Positions 15,050 through 23,701 of a stretch of DNA of 39,090 bases are shown here, piece after piece. How positions within the stretch are numbered: the first letter of the stretch is position 1; every line of letters begins with the position of its first letter. This DNA comes from Clostridia bacterium. Its GTDB lineage: Bacteria > Bacillota > Clostridia > TANB77 > CAG-508. Location of the stretch: NCBI GenBank assembly GCA_017515985.1, contig JAFWDV010000018.1, positions 1 to 39,090 of the forward strand, in the 5' to 3' direction. The notes below the pieces were generated by a model. It did no database searches and was not told where the DNA came from. It saw nothing but the letters and a program-made list of their open reading frames with translations. The position numbers were made by a program, and so were the translations under genes.

Positions 15050-16216
15050 ATGCCAAAAAAATCAAAGAAAACTTCAAAATTTGCTAATAATCAATTTGAT
15101 TTTATATTATGCATTACAGTTTTACTATTGCTTGCTTTGGGAATAATAATGGTTTTATCGGCGAGTGCGCCATCTTCTTTATCTACAACAGGAAATAGTT
15201 ACACGTATGTAAAGAAGCAATTGTTATTTGCTATTGGCGGATTATTTGTAATGTTTTTTCTTTCAAAAATTGATTATAGATTTTATAAAAAGTATTATTG
15301 GTATATTTACTTTGCATCATGGATTGTGCTTTTGCTGGTACTGGTGCCAGGACTTGGGCTTTCTGTAAAGGGAGCTACAAGATGGATAAAATTTGGTGGA
15401 GTAAATTTTCAACCATCTGAGATTACTAAAATTGGGATGATATTATTTTTTGCAGGTTATTTATCTGATCATAAGAATGAATTGCAAGAATTTAAAAGAG
15501 GATTTTTAATTCCTTTAGCTTTTCTTATACCACCAATTGGTATATTGTTCTTTGTACAAAACCACTTAAGTGTATCATTAGTTATTGGAATTGTAGTTTT
15601 AGTAATGATGTTTATCTCAGGATGCAAAATGAAACATTTTGCGATATTAGGTTTAATAGGTGTCGTTTTGATTGCTTCATATTTTGGATATAAAAGCATT
15701 AAACAGATGTCTACAAAACAAGAGGAAAAGAACTTCAGAATGGACAGAATTTCAACTTTCTTTGATCCATGGTCCGATTCTCAAGGAACTGGATATCAAA
15801 CAGTTCAGAGCTTGTATGCTATTGGATCTGGAGGAATGTTTGGGTTAGGCCTTGGAAATAGTAAGCAAAAGTATTTATATATTCCAGAGCCACACAATGA
15901 CTTCATATTCTCAATTCTAGCAGAGGAGCTTGGATATTTTGGTTGTATTCTGGTAATTGCACTATTTGCAATATTTATCTGGAGAGGTATTTTAATATCG
16001 ATGAGATGTAAAGATATATACGGTTCCATAATTGCTATAGGAATAACCACTCTGATTGCGGTTCAAGCAATAATTAATATAGCGGTTGTTACAGGAACAG
16101 TACCAACTACAGGTATGTCACTTCCATTCTTTAGCTATGGAGGTACGGCTCTATTACTATTACTTGCAAATGTTGGAATATTATTAAATATATCAAGATC
16201 AAGTTCAAAAGTATAA
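15050..16216 (+). CDS. ftsW: FtsW/RodA/SpoVE family peptidoglycan glycosyltransferase (SEDS)
   Basis: A polytopic SEDS protein of 388 residues. It polymerises lipid II glycan strands and pairs with a class B PBP, here most likely the PBP at 5911-7962 of the same cluster. Visible hallmarks are VLSASAPSS after the first membrane segment, the RWIKFGGVNFQPSEITKIG segment, the YQTVQSLYAIGSGGMFGLGLGNSKQK loop with its conserved Gly-rich motif, EPHNDFIFSILAEELG, and the C-terminal LPFFSYGGTALL. The position between mraY and murG fits FtsW or SpoVE. murD, normally adjacent, is absent. GGAG precedes the ATG, and a terminator follows. Confidence 0.93.
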   Translation: MPKKSKKTSKFANNQFDFILCITVLLLLALGIIMVLSASAPSSLSTTGNSYTYVKKQLLFAIGGLFVMFFLSKIDYRFYKKYYWYIYFASWIVLLLVLVPGLGLSVKGATRWIKFGGVNFQPSEITKIGMILFFAGYLSDHKNELQEFKRGFLIPLAFLIPPIGILFFVQNHLSVSLVIGIVVLVMMFISGCKMKHFAILGLIGVVLIASYFGYKSIKQMSTKQEEKNFRMDRISTFFDPWSDSQGTGYQTVQSLYAIGSGGMFGLGLGNSKQKYLYIPEPHNDFIFSILAEELGYFGCILVIALFAIFIWRGILISMRCKDIYGSIIAIGITTLIAVQAIINIAVVTGTVPTTGMSLPFFSYGGTALLLLLANVGILLNISRSSSKV

Positions 16217-16220
16217 ATAA

Positions 16221-16258
16221 AAAGAAATGGATTCGAAATTGTTTCCATTTCTTTTTTT
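16221..16258 (+). terminator. Terminator after ftsW
   Basis: AAAGAAATGGA pairs with TCCATTTCTTT around a 12-base loop, followed by seven T. It separates ftsW from murG. TATAAT hexamers at 16265-16270 and 16286-16291 may give murG its own promoter, but the -35 boxes are weak. Confidence 0.8.
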
Positions 16259-16310
16259 ATCTGTTATAATTAATCCATAAGTCTATATAATTAATTGAAG
16301 GAGCGATAGT

Positions 16311-17438
16311 ATGAGAGTTATTATTTCTGCTGCTGGAACAGGTGGTCACATTAATCCAGGGATAGCTATAGCAAATAAAATAAAAGAGCATGAACCAGAT
16401 TCTGAGATTGTTTTTTTTGGTACTGACCGTGGATTAGAGAACGATTTGGTTCCAAGAGCTGGATATGAATTAAAGAAAATTGAAGCGTATGGAATTCAAC
16501 CAAAGCCAAGTTTTTCAAATATAAAAAATTTGATAAAGACAATGCATAGTAGAAAAGTTGTAAAAAAATTTATTGATGAATTTAAACCAGATGTGGTTAT
16601 TGGAACAGGTGGATATATATGTGGACCGGTATTTGCAGCAGCGAATGCTAGACACGTACCTTCTTTTTTACATGAAAGTAACGCATTTCCTGGTAGGGCT
16701 GTAAAAGTGTTTGCAAGAAAAGCAGAAAAGGTTTTTGTAGGATTTAAAGAGGCAAAAGATTGTCTTTCTGGGTTAAATAATGTTGTTGTTACAGGAACAC
16801 CTACGAAGATTAAAAAGATAAATTTATCGGAAAATCAGAGAAATAGTATAATTGAGGAATTAAATATTAATAATGATTTACCTATGGTTCTTATTTTTGG
16901 AGGAAGTCAGGGAGCACAAAAGATAAATGAAGCAGTTGTTGATATTATAAAAAATAGTAAGAACGAGAAATACCAAATTGTGTGGGCAACAGGACCTAAA
17001 CAATTTGATATTATAAAGAAGTCGCTTAGTTCATATGGGATTGATATTGAAAATGTTAAAAATGCAAAAATTATGCCATACATTTATAATATGGAAGATT
17101 TAATTAATCTTTGTGATTTAGTTGTTTGTAGAAGTGGTGCTATGACAATAACAGAAATAGCTATTGTTGAAAAGCCTGCCATATTTATTCCTTTGCCAAG
17201 TGTAGGTGCAAATAGACAAGAAGATAATGCAAGAGTTTTGGAAAAAATGGGAGCTGCTAAAGTAATTCTAAATAGTGACATTAACGGAGAAATACTAGAT
17301 AATTACATTTCTGAAATGGTTAGCGATAAAAATAACTTAATAGCGATGGGGAAGAAAGCAAGCAGTATTGCGATGTATGATGTTGAAGAAAAAATATATA
17401 ATGAAATAAAAAGTGTTATAAATACAAAAAGGAAGTAG
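16311..17438 (+). CDS. murG: UDP-GlcNAc transferase MurG (lipid II synthesis)
   Basis: A GT-B fold, membrane-associated enzyme that adds GlcNAc to lipid I to make lipid II. The N-terminal GTGGHINPGIAIA is the first glycine-rich loop, and VVIGTGGYICGPVFAAA and PSFLHESNAFPGRA follow in the acceptor domain. The donor domain carries LIFGGSQGAQKINEAV, CRSGAMTITEIA and PLPSVGANRQEDNARVLE, all diagnostic of MurG. Length of 375 is usual. GGAG is seven bases before the ATG. It is the last dcw gene here: the next gene is convergent, and the stop codon lies inside a shared terminator hairpin. Confidence 0.97.
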   Translation: MRVIISAAGTGGHINPGIAIANKIKEHEPDSEIVFFGTDRGLENDLVPRAGYELKKIEAYGIQPKPSFSNIKNLIKTMHSRKVVKKFIDEFKPDVVIGTGGYICGPVFAAANARHVPSFLHESNAFPGRAVKVFARKAEKVFVGFKEAKDCLSGLNNVVVTGTPTKIKKINLSENQRNSIIEELNINNDLPMVLIFGGSQGAQKINEAVVDIIKNSKNEKYQIVWATGPKQFDIIKKSLSSYGIDIENVKNAKIMPYIYNMEDLINLCDLVVCRSGAMTITEIAIVEKPAIFIPLPSVGANRQEDNARVLEKMGAAKVILNSDINGEILDNYISEMVSDKNNLIAMGKKASSIAMYDVEEKIYNEIKSVINTKRK

Positions 17439-17460
17439 ATTTTCTACTTCCTTTAAATTT
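17428..17460. terminator. Bidirectional terminator between murG and the second PBP gene
   Basis: AAGGAAGTAGA TTT TCTACTTCCTT hairpin with T runs on both sides (TTTAAATTTTT on plus, TTTTTG on minus). The murG stop codon is in the left arm. Confidence 0.85.
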
Positions 17461-19695
17461 TTAATGTGAAGATGAGCCGACATCCTTTTGTAGTGTTACT
17501 GTAATTACTGTTCCTTCATTTACTTCTGTACCTGCAATAGGGTCTTGGCTAATAACTTGACCACTTCCTACAACGTTTATGTTTAGATTACGTGATGAAA
17601 GTGAGACTTTTGCTGCACTATATGACATACCTTTTAAATCTGGTACTGTAGTTTTTGTTTTATTTTTTCTTGTTGATTCAGAATATAGTTGTACTGTAGA
17701 GCCATCAACTAATGGTGTACCAGCTTTTGGAATTTGTTCAACTATTATATCTGTACTTTCACATGTATATGAGCACTTAAATCCTTGACTTTCTAACTGT
17801 TTCTTAGCATCTGTTGCAGTTTTTCCTGTAACTGTATGCAATGTTGTTTTAGATATTTCGCTTGAATTTGTTTTTGTATTATTTGTATTTGCCGAATCTT
17901 TTGATGGAATATCTAGATATGGTAATACTTCAGATAAAATCTGACTTACTACTGGTGCTGCTATATGACCACCAAAATGGTCTTTTCCTTGTGGATTATA
18001 TAGCGTTAGCAGTACAACAAGTTGTGGATCATCAGCTGGTGCAACACCAACAAATGATGAAACGTATCCTGCTGTTGAACCTTCAGTTGCCTCGGAAGTT
18101 CCTGTTTTTCCTGCCACAGAATATCCAGCAACTTGGCCATATTTACCACCACCATCAGTTACAACAGATTCCATCATGTCTAGCATTTGCTTTGACGTTT
18201 CTAAAGAGATAACTTGTCTAACTGATTTTGGTTCAACGGTAGTTACAGCGCCTGTATCGGCATTTGTTACTTCCTTTACTATTCTTGGTTGCATTAGCAC
18301 ACCATCATTAGCTACGGCTGAAACTGCTGTAGCCATCTGTAGGGGAGTGATTGTAAATCTCTGACCGAAAGATGTTGTCGCTAATTCAACAGGTCCGATT
18401 GATGATAAATTATGGAATATTCCTGATGCTTCACCTGACGTCGCTATTCCAGTTTTATTGAATAATCCAAATGCTTCAAAGTATTTATATAAAGTAGGAG
18501 CTCCAATCTTTTGTCCTAATTGTATAAATGCTGGGTTACATGAATTCTCTAAGGCTTGTCGTAATGATTGATAACCATGTCCTCCAACGTTTGCACAACG
18601 TATGATTCTATCTGCAACTTCTTGATCACCATCACAGTAGAATAAACCAGCTGCATCTGGCTGTACGATATTTTCTTCTAAGGCAGTTGATGCTACAACA
18701 ACTTTAAATACGGATCCTGGTTCATAAGTATTTGAAATAGCAGTATTACGCCACATATTTTGAAGAGCTTCATTTTGTGCTTGTGATGATAGGCTATCCC
18801 AATTGGCTGCTAATGTTTCATTTGGCTCGAAAGGGGTATTTAAATCGTAATCAGGATAGGTTGCCATTGCAAGAATATCGCCATTATTTGGATTCATAAC
18901 TATAACATTTCCACCATTACCGCACTTATTTGTGATACATGCTTGTTCTAAATATTTTTCGGCTATTGATTGAATATTAATATCTACAGTTAAAGTTAGG
19001 TTACTTCCATTTTCAGGTGCGTGGTATTGAGCATCTTGATTTGAAATTAGGTCTTGTGATGCATCCTGTGTTGTTGTTATTTTTCCTGATACCCCTGCTA
19101 AAGTTTGATCCCAATGGTATTCTAGACCAGTTAAACCTTGATTATCGTTACCACAGAAACCTATTAAATTAGAGGCTAAATTGTAGTAAGGATAATATCT
19201 TTTTGTATCTTCATCTATATTGATTCCGGCTGATATATTGTTATCAGTCATCCATTGTTTTAATTTTGTAACTTTATCTTTCTCAACTTTTTGTACAACT
19301 GTTTCAACTGAGTTTGTGCTATTAACTTTTGAAAGGGTTGTTTCGTAATCTAGTTCAAATGTTTCCGAAAGTCCTTTTGCAATAAATTCAGGGCTCTTTT
19401 TAGATTCTTTTAAAAGTTTTGCAGGATTAATAGTTATTGTGTCAACATCGGCGCTTATAGCAAGTGCAGTACCTGTTGAATCATAAATTGTTCCTCTTTT
19501 AGCACTCAATATTCTACTAGTTGTTTGTTGTTTGGTTGCAGCTTCTTTAAGGCTATTACCTTGAACAAATTGTATAGTTGCAATTTTTATCAAAAGCAAT
19601 ATAAAGACTATAACTAATATAATTGATAATGAAAGATATCTTTTGGGTCTTGTGTATATTGAATTATCGTTTTCTTTTGATTTTTTTGTTTTCAA
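17461..19695 (-). CDS. Class B penicillin-binding protein with two PASTA domains (Pbp2X/SpoVD-like)
   Basis: Second class B transpeptidase in the window, 744 residues from TTG at 19695. It has an acidic/basic cytoplasmic leader, one membrane segment (YLSLSIILVIVFILLLIKIA), a pedestal domain beginning RGTIYDSTG, then EPGSVFK (Ser-x-x-Lys), NSCN and KTGTSE active-site motifs, and two C-terminal PASTA repeats that probably sense peptidoglycan. It is closely similar to the PBP at 5911-7962 along its whole length (for example CGNDNQGL against CGSDNQGL). The TTG has GGTGAT just upstream and a good promoter at 19762-19790. The longer frame reaching 19815 would start upstream of that promoter and is rejected. 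One of the pair may serve division and the other sporulation or stress; sequence alone does not say which. Confidence 0.92.
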   Translation of the reverse strand: MKTKKSKENDNSIYTRPKRYLSLSIILVIVFILLLIKIATIQFVQGNSLKEAATKQQTTSRILSAKRGTIYDSTGTALAISADVDTITINPAKLLKESKKSPEFIAKGLSETFELDYETTLSKVNSTNSVETVVQKVEKDKVTKLKQWMTDNNISAGINIDEDTKRYYPYYNLASNLIGFCGNDNQGLTGLEYHWDQTLAGVSGKITTTQDASQDLISNQDAQYHAPENGSNLTLTVDINIQSIAEKYLEQACITNKCGNGGNVIVMNPNNGDILAMATYPDYDLNTPFEPNETLAANWDSLSSQAQNEALQNMWRNTAISNTYEPGSVFKVVVASTALEENIVQPDAAGLFYCDGDQEVADRIIRCANVGGHGYQSLRQALENSCNPAFIQLGQKIGAPTLYKYFEAFGLFNKTGIATSGEASGIFHNLSSIGPVELATTSFGQRFTITPLQMATAVSAVANDGVLMQPRIVKEVTNADTGAVTTVEPKSVRQVISLETSKQMLDMMESVVTDGGGKYGQVAGYSVAGKTGTSEATEGSTAGYVSSFVGVAPADDPQLVVLLTLYNPQGKDHFGGHIAAPVVSQILSEVLPYLDIPSKDSANTNNTKTNSSEISKTTLHTVTGKTATDAKKQLESQGFKCSYTCESTDIIVEQIPKAGTPLVDGSTVQLYSESTRKNKTKTTVPDLKGMSYSAAKVSLSSRNLNINVVGSGQVISQDPIAGTEVNEGTVITVTLQKDVGSSSH

Positions 19696-19761
19696 ATTAT
19701 CACCAACTTTGATTTTATTTGGGCAAATTATCTTTAAAATTTTGCCATTTTTTACACGATT

Positions 19762-19790
19762 ATTGTATATTAAGCATATAAAAAAATCAA
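19762..19790 (-). promoter_or_regulatory. Promoter of the second PBP gene
   Basis: Minus strand TTGATT (19790-19785), a 17-base spacer and TACAAT (19767-19762), predicting a leader of about 60 bases before the TTG start. Confidence 0.65.
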
Positions 19791-19876
19791 GAATTTGAGG
19801 GGAGAATGTGCGCAAATTTTAAATTAAAAATGTCGAATAATGGGTTACAAATGTTGATTGATAGATTGTGAATCTA

Positions 19877-19905
19877 TTGACAAAACTGCTCAAATCTGCT
19901 ATTAT
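19877..19905 (+). promoter_or_regulatory. Promoter of the comM-dprA-yraN operon
   Basis: TTGACA (19877-19882), a 17-base spacer and TATTAT (19900-19905), about 54 bases before comM. It is divergent from the PBP promoter. Confidence 0.75.
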
Positions 19906-19958
19906 GATGAAAATTTTATCAGAAAATTTATTTCTTTTTTATTTCCAGAGGAGAATTT

Positions 19959-21482
19959 ATGTTATCAATTATTAAAAGTATAGCCCTAAATGGTATTGAA
20001 GGGTTTATTATTGATGTCCAAGTGGATGTTTCAGGTGGAATTCCATGTTGGGAAATTGTTGGCCTTCCGGATGTTAGCGTTAAAGAAGCTAAAGAGAGGG
20101 TGAAAACAGCAATAAAAAATTCAGGATTCGAGTTTCCAAGCAGAAAGATTGTTATCAATTTGGCTCCAGCTACTATTAGAAAAGGTGGCTCTAATTTTGA
20201 TATTCCTATTGCTATTGCAGTGTTGAAAGCTTGTGGAAAAATTATGAGTTTTGAGTACGAAAGCACATTGTTTATAGGAGAACTTGGTTTAGATGGAGCA
20301 GTAAATGGAGTAATTGGAGCTTTGCCAATGTGCATTGAAGCAAAAAAAAGAGGCTTTAAAAGGATTATAATCCCTTCACAAAATGAACTTGAAGCAGGAA
20401 TAGTTGAGGGGATAGATGTTATAGCGGTTAAATCTCTAAGTCAACTTATAGGATTTCTTAATAATCAGGTTACGATATTTCCGTCAAAGTTTGATTTGGA
20501 AGATGTGTTAAAATGCAGAAATTTATATAACGTTGATTTTTCTGAAGTTAAAGGACAAAAAAATGTAAAAAGGGCAATCGAAGTTGCTGCAAGCGGAGGA
20601 CATAATTGTATTCTAATTGGAAGTCCTGGCTCAGGGAAAACTATGATTGCAAAAAGAATACCAACAATATTGCCAAGTTTAACATTTGATGAATCTTTAG
20701 AAGTTACCAAGATTCATAGTATAGCGGGAAATATTAATGAAAATATGCCTATATTAGTGAATAGACCATTTATTGCTCCACATCATACTATTTCGCAGGT
20801 TTCACTTGTTGGTGGGGGCGCCAATCCTAAACCAGGAGATATAAGTTTAGCAAACTACGGAGTATTATTTTTAGATGAGTTACCTGAATTTGATAGAAAT
20901 AAACTGGAAACTTTAAGAGGGCCATTAGAAGATCGTAAAATAAGTATTAGCAGATTAAATTACACGGTTACATATCCATGTAATTTTATGCTAGTTGCTA
21001 GTATGAATCCATGTCCTTGCGGATATTATGGGTATGGGGATAAATGTAAATGTAGTAACAATGCAATTAGAAGGTATTTGTCGAAAGTAAGTGGACCAAT
21101 TTTAGATAGAATTGATATTCAAGTTGAAGTTAGTGGTGTTGATTTTGAGTGTTTTACTTCAGATGAAATTGAAGAGTCTTCGTATAAAATAAGAAAAAGA
21201 GTTGAAAAAGCAAGGGCTATACAAATTGAAAGATATAAAAATGAGGGGATATTTTCGAATTCTGAATTAACAGATAGATTGATTGAAAAATATTGCATAA
21301 TAGATGGAAAGTGTCAAAAAATATTAGAATTATTCGTAAAGAAAAAAGGTCTTAGTGGTAGAGCGTATAAAAGAATTTTGAAGGTCGCTAGGACAATTGC
21401 TGATATGGATTGCAGTGAGGAAATACAAGAAAAGCATATTTTGGAAGCAATGCAATATAGAAATTTAGATAATAAATATTAG
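19959..21482 (+). CDS. comM: ComM/YifB family Mg-chelatase-like AAA+ ATPase
   Basis: A 507-residue protein of the YifB/ComM family. The N-terminal Lon-like domain shows VGLPDVSVKEAKERV and the following APATIRKGGSNFDIPIA. The central AAA+ ATPase has Walker A GSPGSGKT (about residues 225-232), FLDELPEF as Walker B, and LVASMNPCPCGYYG. A C-terminal Mg-chelatase region contains LSGRAYKRILKVARTIAD. ComM (established knowledge) is a hexameric helicase that extends branch migration of incoming DNA during natural transformation. Its pairing with dprA immediately downstream supports a DNA-uptake/recombination role, although no uptake genes are in view. AGAGGAG precedes the ATG. Confidence 0.95.
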   Translation: MLSIIKSIALNGIEGFIIDVQVDVSGGIPCWEIVGLPDVSVKEAKERVKTAIKNSGFEFPSRKIVINLAPATIRKGGSNFDIPIAIAVLKACGKIMSFEYESTLFIGELGLDGAVNGVIGALPMCIEAKKRGFKRIIIPSQNELEAGIVEGIDVIAVKSLSQLIGFLNNQVTIFPSKFDLEDVLKCRNLYNVDFSEVKGQKNVKRAIEVAASGGHNCILIGSPGSGKTMIAKRIPTILPSLTFDESLEVTKIHSIAGNINENMPILVNRPFIAPHHTISQVSLVGGGANPKPGDISLANYGVLFLDELPEFDRNKLETLRGPLEDRKISISRLNYTVTYPCNFMLVASMNPCPCGYYGYGDKCKCSNNAIRRYLSKVSGPILDRIDIQVEVSGVDFECFTSDEIEESSYKIRKRVEKARAIQIERYKNEGIFSNSELTDRLIEKYCIIDGKCQKILELFVKKKGLSGRAYKRILKVARTIADMDCSEEIQEKHILEAMQYRNLDNKY

Positions 21483-21497
21483 AGAGGAGTTATCACA

Positions 21498-22412
21498 ATG
21501 AATGAAAATATGTATGAAATACTTGTTACAGATGATAAATTTCCAAATAAATTAAAAAGTCTTTCTCCAACGGTAAAAAGATTTTTTGCATATGGCGATT
21601 TAGATCTGTTAAAGCAAAATGCTGTCACTGTTGTAGGCTCCAGAAATTGTAGTGATTATGGAAAAATGATGGCAAAAAAAATAACTGAAGAGCTTGTGAA
21701 AAACGATATAGTTATTATTAGTGGATTGGCTCTTGGTATAGATTCTATAGCTCATGAAACATGCATACTAAATGGAGGAAAAACGATAGCTGTTTTGGGA
21801 AGTGGATTAAAAAATATTTATCCGAAAGAGAATGAGAGGTTGTTTAAAAGTATAATAGATAGTGGAGGATTAGTGTTATCTGAATATCCAATCGACGCAC
21901 CAGTTCAGAAGAAAAATTTTCCAATGAGAAATAGAATATTAAGTGGACTTTCTAATGGTGTAGTTGTAATAGAGGCAACATATAGAAGTGGAACTAGTAT
22001 TACGGCTAAATATGCAAAATTGCAGGGAAAGGATGTATTTTGTATTCCAAATAGTTTTGGAAATAAGAATAGTCGAGGGATAATTGATTTATTGAAAAAT
22101 GGTGCAAAACTAGTTACTTCAGGTGATGAGATAGTACAGGAATTGGGACTTGAGATTAAAAGAAAATCAGAAGATTCTTTGAAAATGAAGAATGAAGATT
22201 TATTTAAAAAATTAAAATCGTTGGGTGATATTTCCATTAAAATATATAATTTATTAAAAATAAATGAATTTTTAGATTGCGAAAAAATTTCACAAATTCT
22301 AAAGCTTGATATTATTGAAATTAATCAAACGCTAACCATGATGGAACTTGAAGATATCGTACAGTGCGTGCAGATAAACAAATATAAGTTGAGAGATGAG
22401 TATTGTGAATAA
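21498..22412 (+). CDS. dprA: DNA-processing protein DprA (Smf)
   Basis: A Rossmann-like DprA protein of 304 residues. It binds incoming single-stranded DNA and loads RecA. Conserved stretches are VTVVGSRNCSDYGK, IISGLALGIDSIAHETCI, TIAVLGSGLKNIYPKEN, LSEYPIDAPVQKKNFPMRNRI and the VVVIEATYRSGTSITA loop. The C-terminal part (about residues 235-300) looks like the winged-helix domain found in many DprA proteins. GAGAGGAG precedes the ATG, 15 bases after comM. The 3' end overlaps yraN by 17 bases, indicating a tightly packed operon. Confidence 0.96.
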   Translation: MNENMYEILVTDDKFPNKLKSLSPTVKRFFAYGDLDLLKQNAVTVVGSRNCSDYGKMMAKKITEELVKNDIVIISGLALGIDSIAHETCILNGGKTIAVLGSGLKNIYPKENERLFKSIIDSGGLVLSEYPIDAPVQKKNFPMRNRILSGLSNGVVVIEATYRSGTSITAKYAKLQGKDVFCIPNSFGNKNSRGIIDLLKNGAKLVTSGDEIVQELGLEIKRKSEDSLKMKNEDLFKKLKSLGDISIKIYNLLKINEFLDCEKISQILKLDIIEINQTLTMMELEDIVQCVQINKYKLRDEYCE

Positions 22413-22761
22413 AAAAGAATTTGGAAATATAGGCGAAAAAATAACATGCAAATATTTATTAAAGCATAATTATCGTATTTTGGAAAGAAATTTTATATAT
22501 AGAGGTGGGGAGATAGATATAATTGCGTATGACCGTAGTAAAAATGAAATAGTATTTTTTGAAGTAAAGACTAGATCAAACAAAGAGTACGGTTTGCCTG
22601 CAGATTCTGTAAACAAATATAAATTAAATCGTATTATAAAAGGAGCAAAATATTACCTTTTTAAAAATCGCATAAACAAGGCAAATACAAGATTTGATAT
22701 ATTAGAAGTTTATTATAGTCAAGGCATGTTTTTTATCAATCAAATAAAACAAATAATTTAG
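22396..22761 (+). CDS. YraN family (UPF0102) endonuclease-like protein
   Basis: A small 121-residue protein with a restriction-endonuclease-like core. GEKITCKYLLKH at the N-terminus, ILERNFIYRGGEIDIIA (the E-x-D of the nuclease fold) and VFFEVKTRSNKEYG (E-x-K) are the family's conserved motifs. The biochemical function is not established. In many bacteria it neighbours comM/dprA, as here. A GTG at 22405 is an alternative start; ATG 22396 overlaps the end of dprA. Confidence 0.88.
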   Translation: MSIVNKKEFGNIGEKITCKYLLKHNYRILERNFIYRGGEIDIIAYDRSKNEIVFFEVKTRSNKEYGLPADSVNKYKLNRIIKGAKYYLFKNRINKANTRFDILEVYYSQGMFFINQIKQII

Positions 22762-22763
22762 TA

Positions 22764-22792
22764 TTGTAAACCAATCTATTTTATAGTATAAT
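22764..22792 (+). promoter_or_regulatory. Promoter of rsmA (ksgA)
   Basis: TTGTAA (22764-22769), a 17-base spacer and TATAAT (22787-22792), 23 bases before the start codon. Confidence 0.7.
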
Positions 22793-22815
22793 AAAAGAGT
22801 AAAAAAGGTGGGATT

Positions 22816-23685
22816 ATGGAAAATTTAATTGAAACAACGAAGTTTTTACTTAAGAAATATAAATTATCAGCTAATAAAAATTTGGGTCAAAATTTTTTAA
22901 TTAACGAGAATGTAGTGAACAGCATTGTAGAGTCATCATCAATTAGTGAGGAAGATGTAGTTATTGAAATTGGTCCGGGTCTTGGTAATTTAACTGAGGA
23001 GCTACTTAAGAAGGCAGGTAAAGTTATTGCTATAGAATTGGATGATAGGATGACTGAAATATTAAAAGATAGATTTTTTATGTATAAAAATTTTGAATTA
23101 ATAAATGATGATGTGCTTAAAGTTGATTTGAATAGTCTTATAAAAGAGCAAAAAAATAACGGGTTAAAAAGAGCAAAAATAGTTGCTAATTTACCATATT
23201 ACATAACAACACCTATTATTATGAAATTACTGGAAGAAAAATTAGATATTGCATCGATTACAGTTATGATACAAAAAGAAGTTGCTGATAGGCTGATAGC
23301 TGTTCCAGGAAGCAAATTATCTGGAGCAATAACATACTGTGTTAGTTATTATGCTGAAAGCGAAAGTGTTATGATTGTTGAAAATAATTCTTTTATTCCA
23401 GAGCCATCTGTTGATTCTGAGGTAATAAAGCTTACAATAAGAAATAATCCATCAGTGGAAGTTGTTGATGAGCAAGAGTTTTTTAAACTAATAAAAGTAA
23501 GTTTTATGCAAAGAAGAAAAACATTTTTAAACAGCTTGGTGAATGGAGGAATTTTTAAAGATAAAGAAGAGGCAAAAGTAATGTTCGATGATTTAGAACT
23601 TGATTATAATATTAGGGGAGAAAAGTTATCAATAGAGGATTTTGCACGTATTTCGAATTACCTTGTTTCTAAGAAAAATAAATAA
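22816..23685 (+). CDS. rsmA: 16S rRNA (adenine-1518/1519-N6) dimethyltransferase RsmA (KsgA)
   Basis: Dimethylates the two adjacent adenines in the 3'-terminal hairpin of 16S rRNA during 30S assembly. Diagnostic elements are KKYKLSANKNLGQNFLIN at the N-terminus, the SAM site EIGPGLGNLTEELL (about residues 52-65), and the NLPYYITTPI catalytic motif (about 125-134). FIPEPSVDSEVIKL and SFMQRRKTFLNSL are in the C-terminal domain. Length of 289 is normal. AAAGGTGGG precedes the ATG. A sortase gene starts 16 bases after its stop. Confidence 0.96.
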   Translation: MENLIETTKFLLKKYKLSANKNLGQNFLINENVVNSIVESSSISEEDVVIEIGPGLGNLTEELLKKAGKVIAIELDDRMTEILKDRFFMYKNFELINDDVLKVDLNSLIKEQKNNGLKRAKIVANLPYYITTPIIMKLLEEKLDIASITVMIQKEVADRLIAVPGSKLSGAITYCVSYYAESESVMIVENNSFIPEPSVDSEVIKLTIRNNPSVEVVDEQEFFKLIKVSFMQRRKTFLNSLVNGGIFKDKEEAKVMFDDLELDYNIRGEKLSIEDFARISNYLVSKKNK

Positions 23686-23701
23686 TAGAAGGGATTTTTG
23701 T

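Noticed and set aside
17862..18212. Plus-strand frame of 116 residues opposite the second PBP
   Set aside because: It is antisense to a confidently identified gene, low in complexity and without a ribosome site.
19696..19815. 40-residue N-terminal extension of the second PBP
   Set aside because: It lies upstream of and across a good promoter, and TTG 19695 has a ribosome site and a normal cytoplasmic leader.
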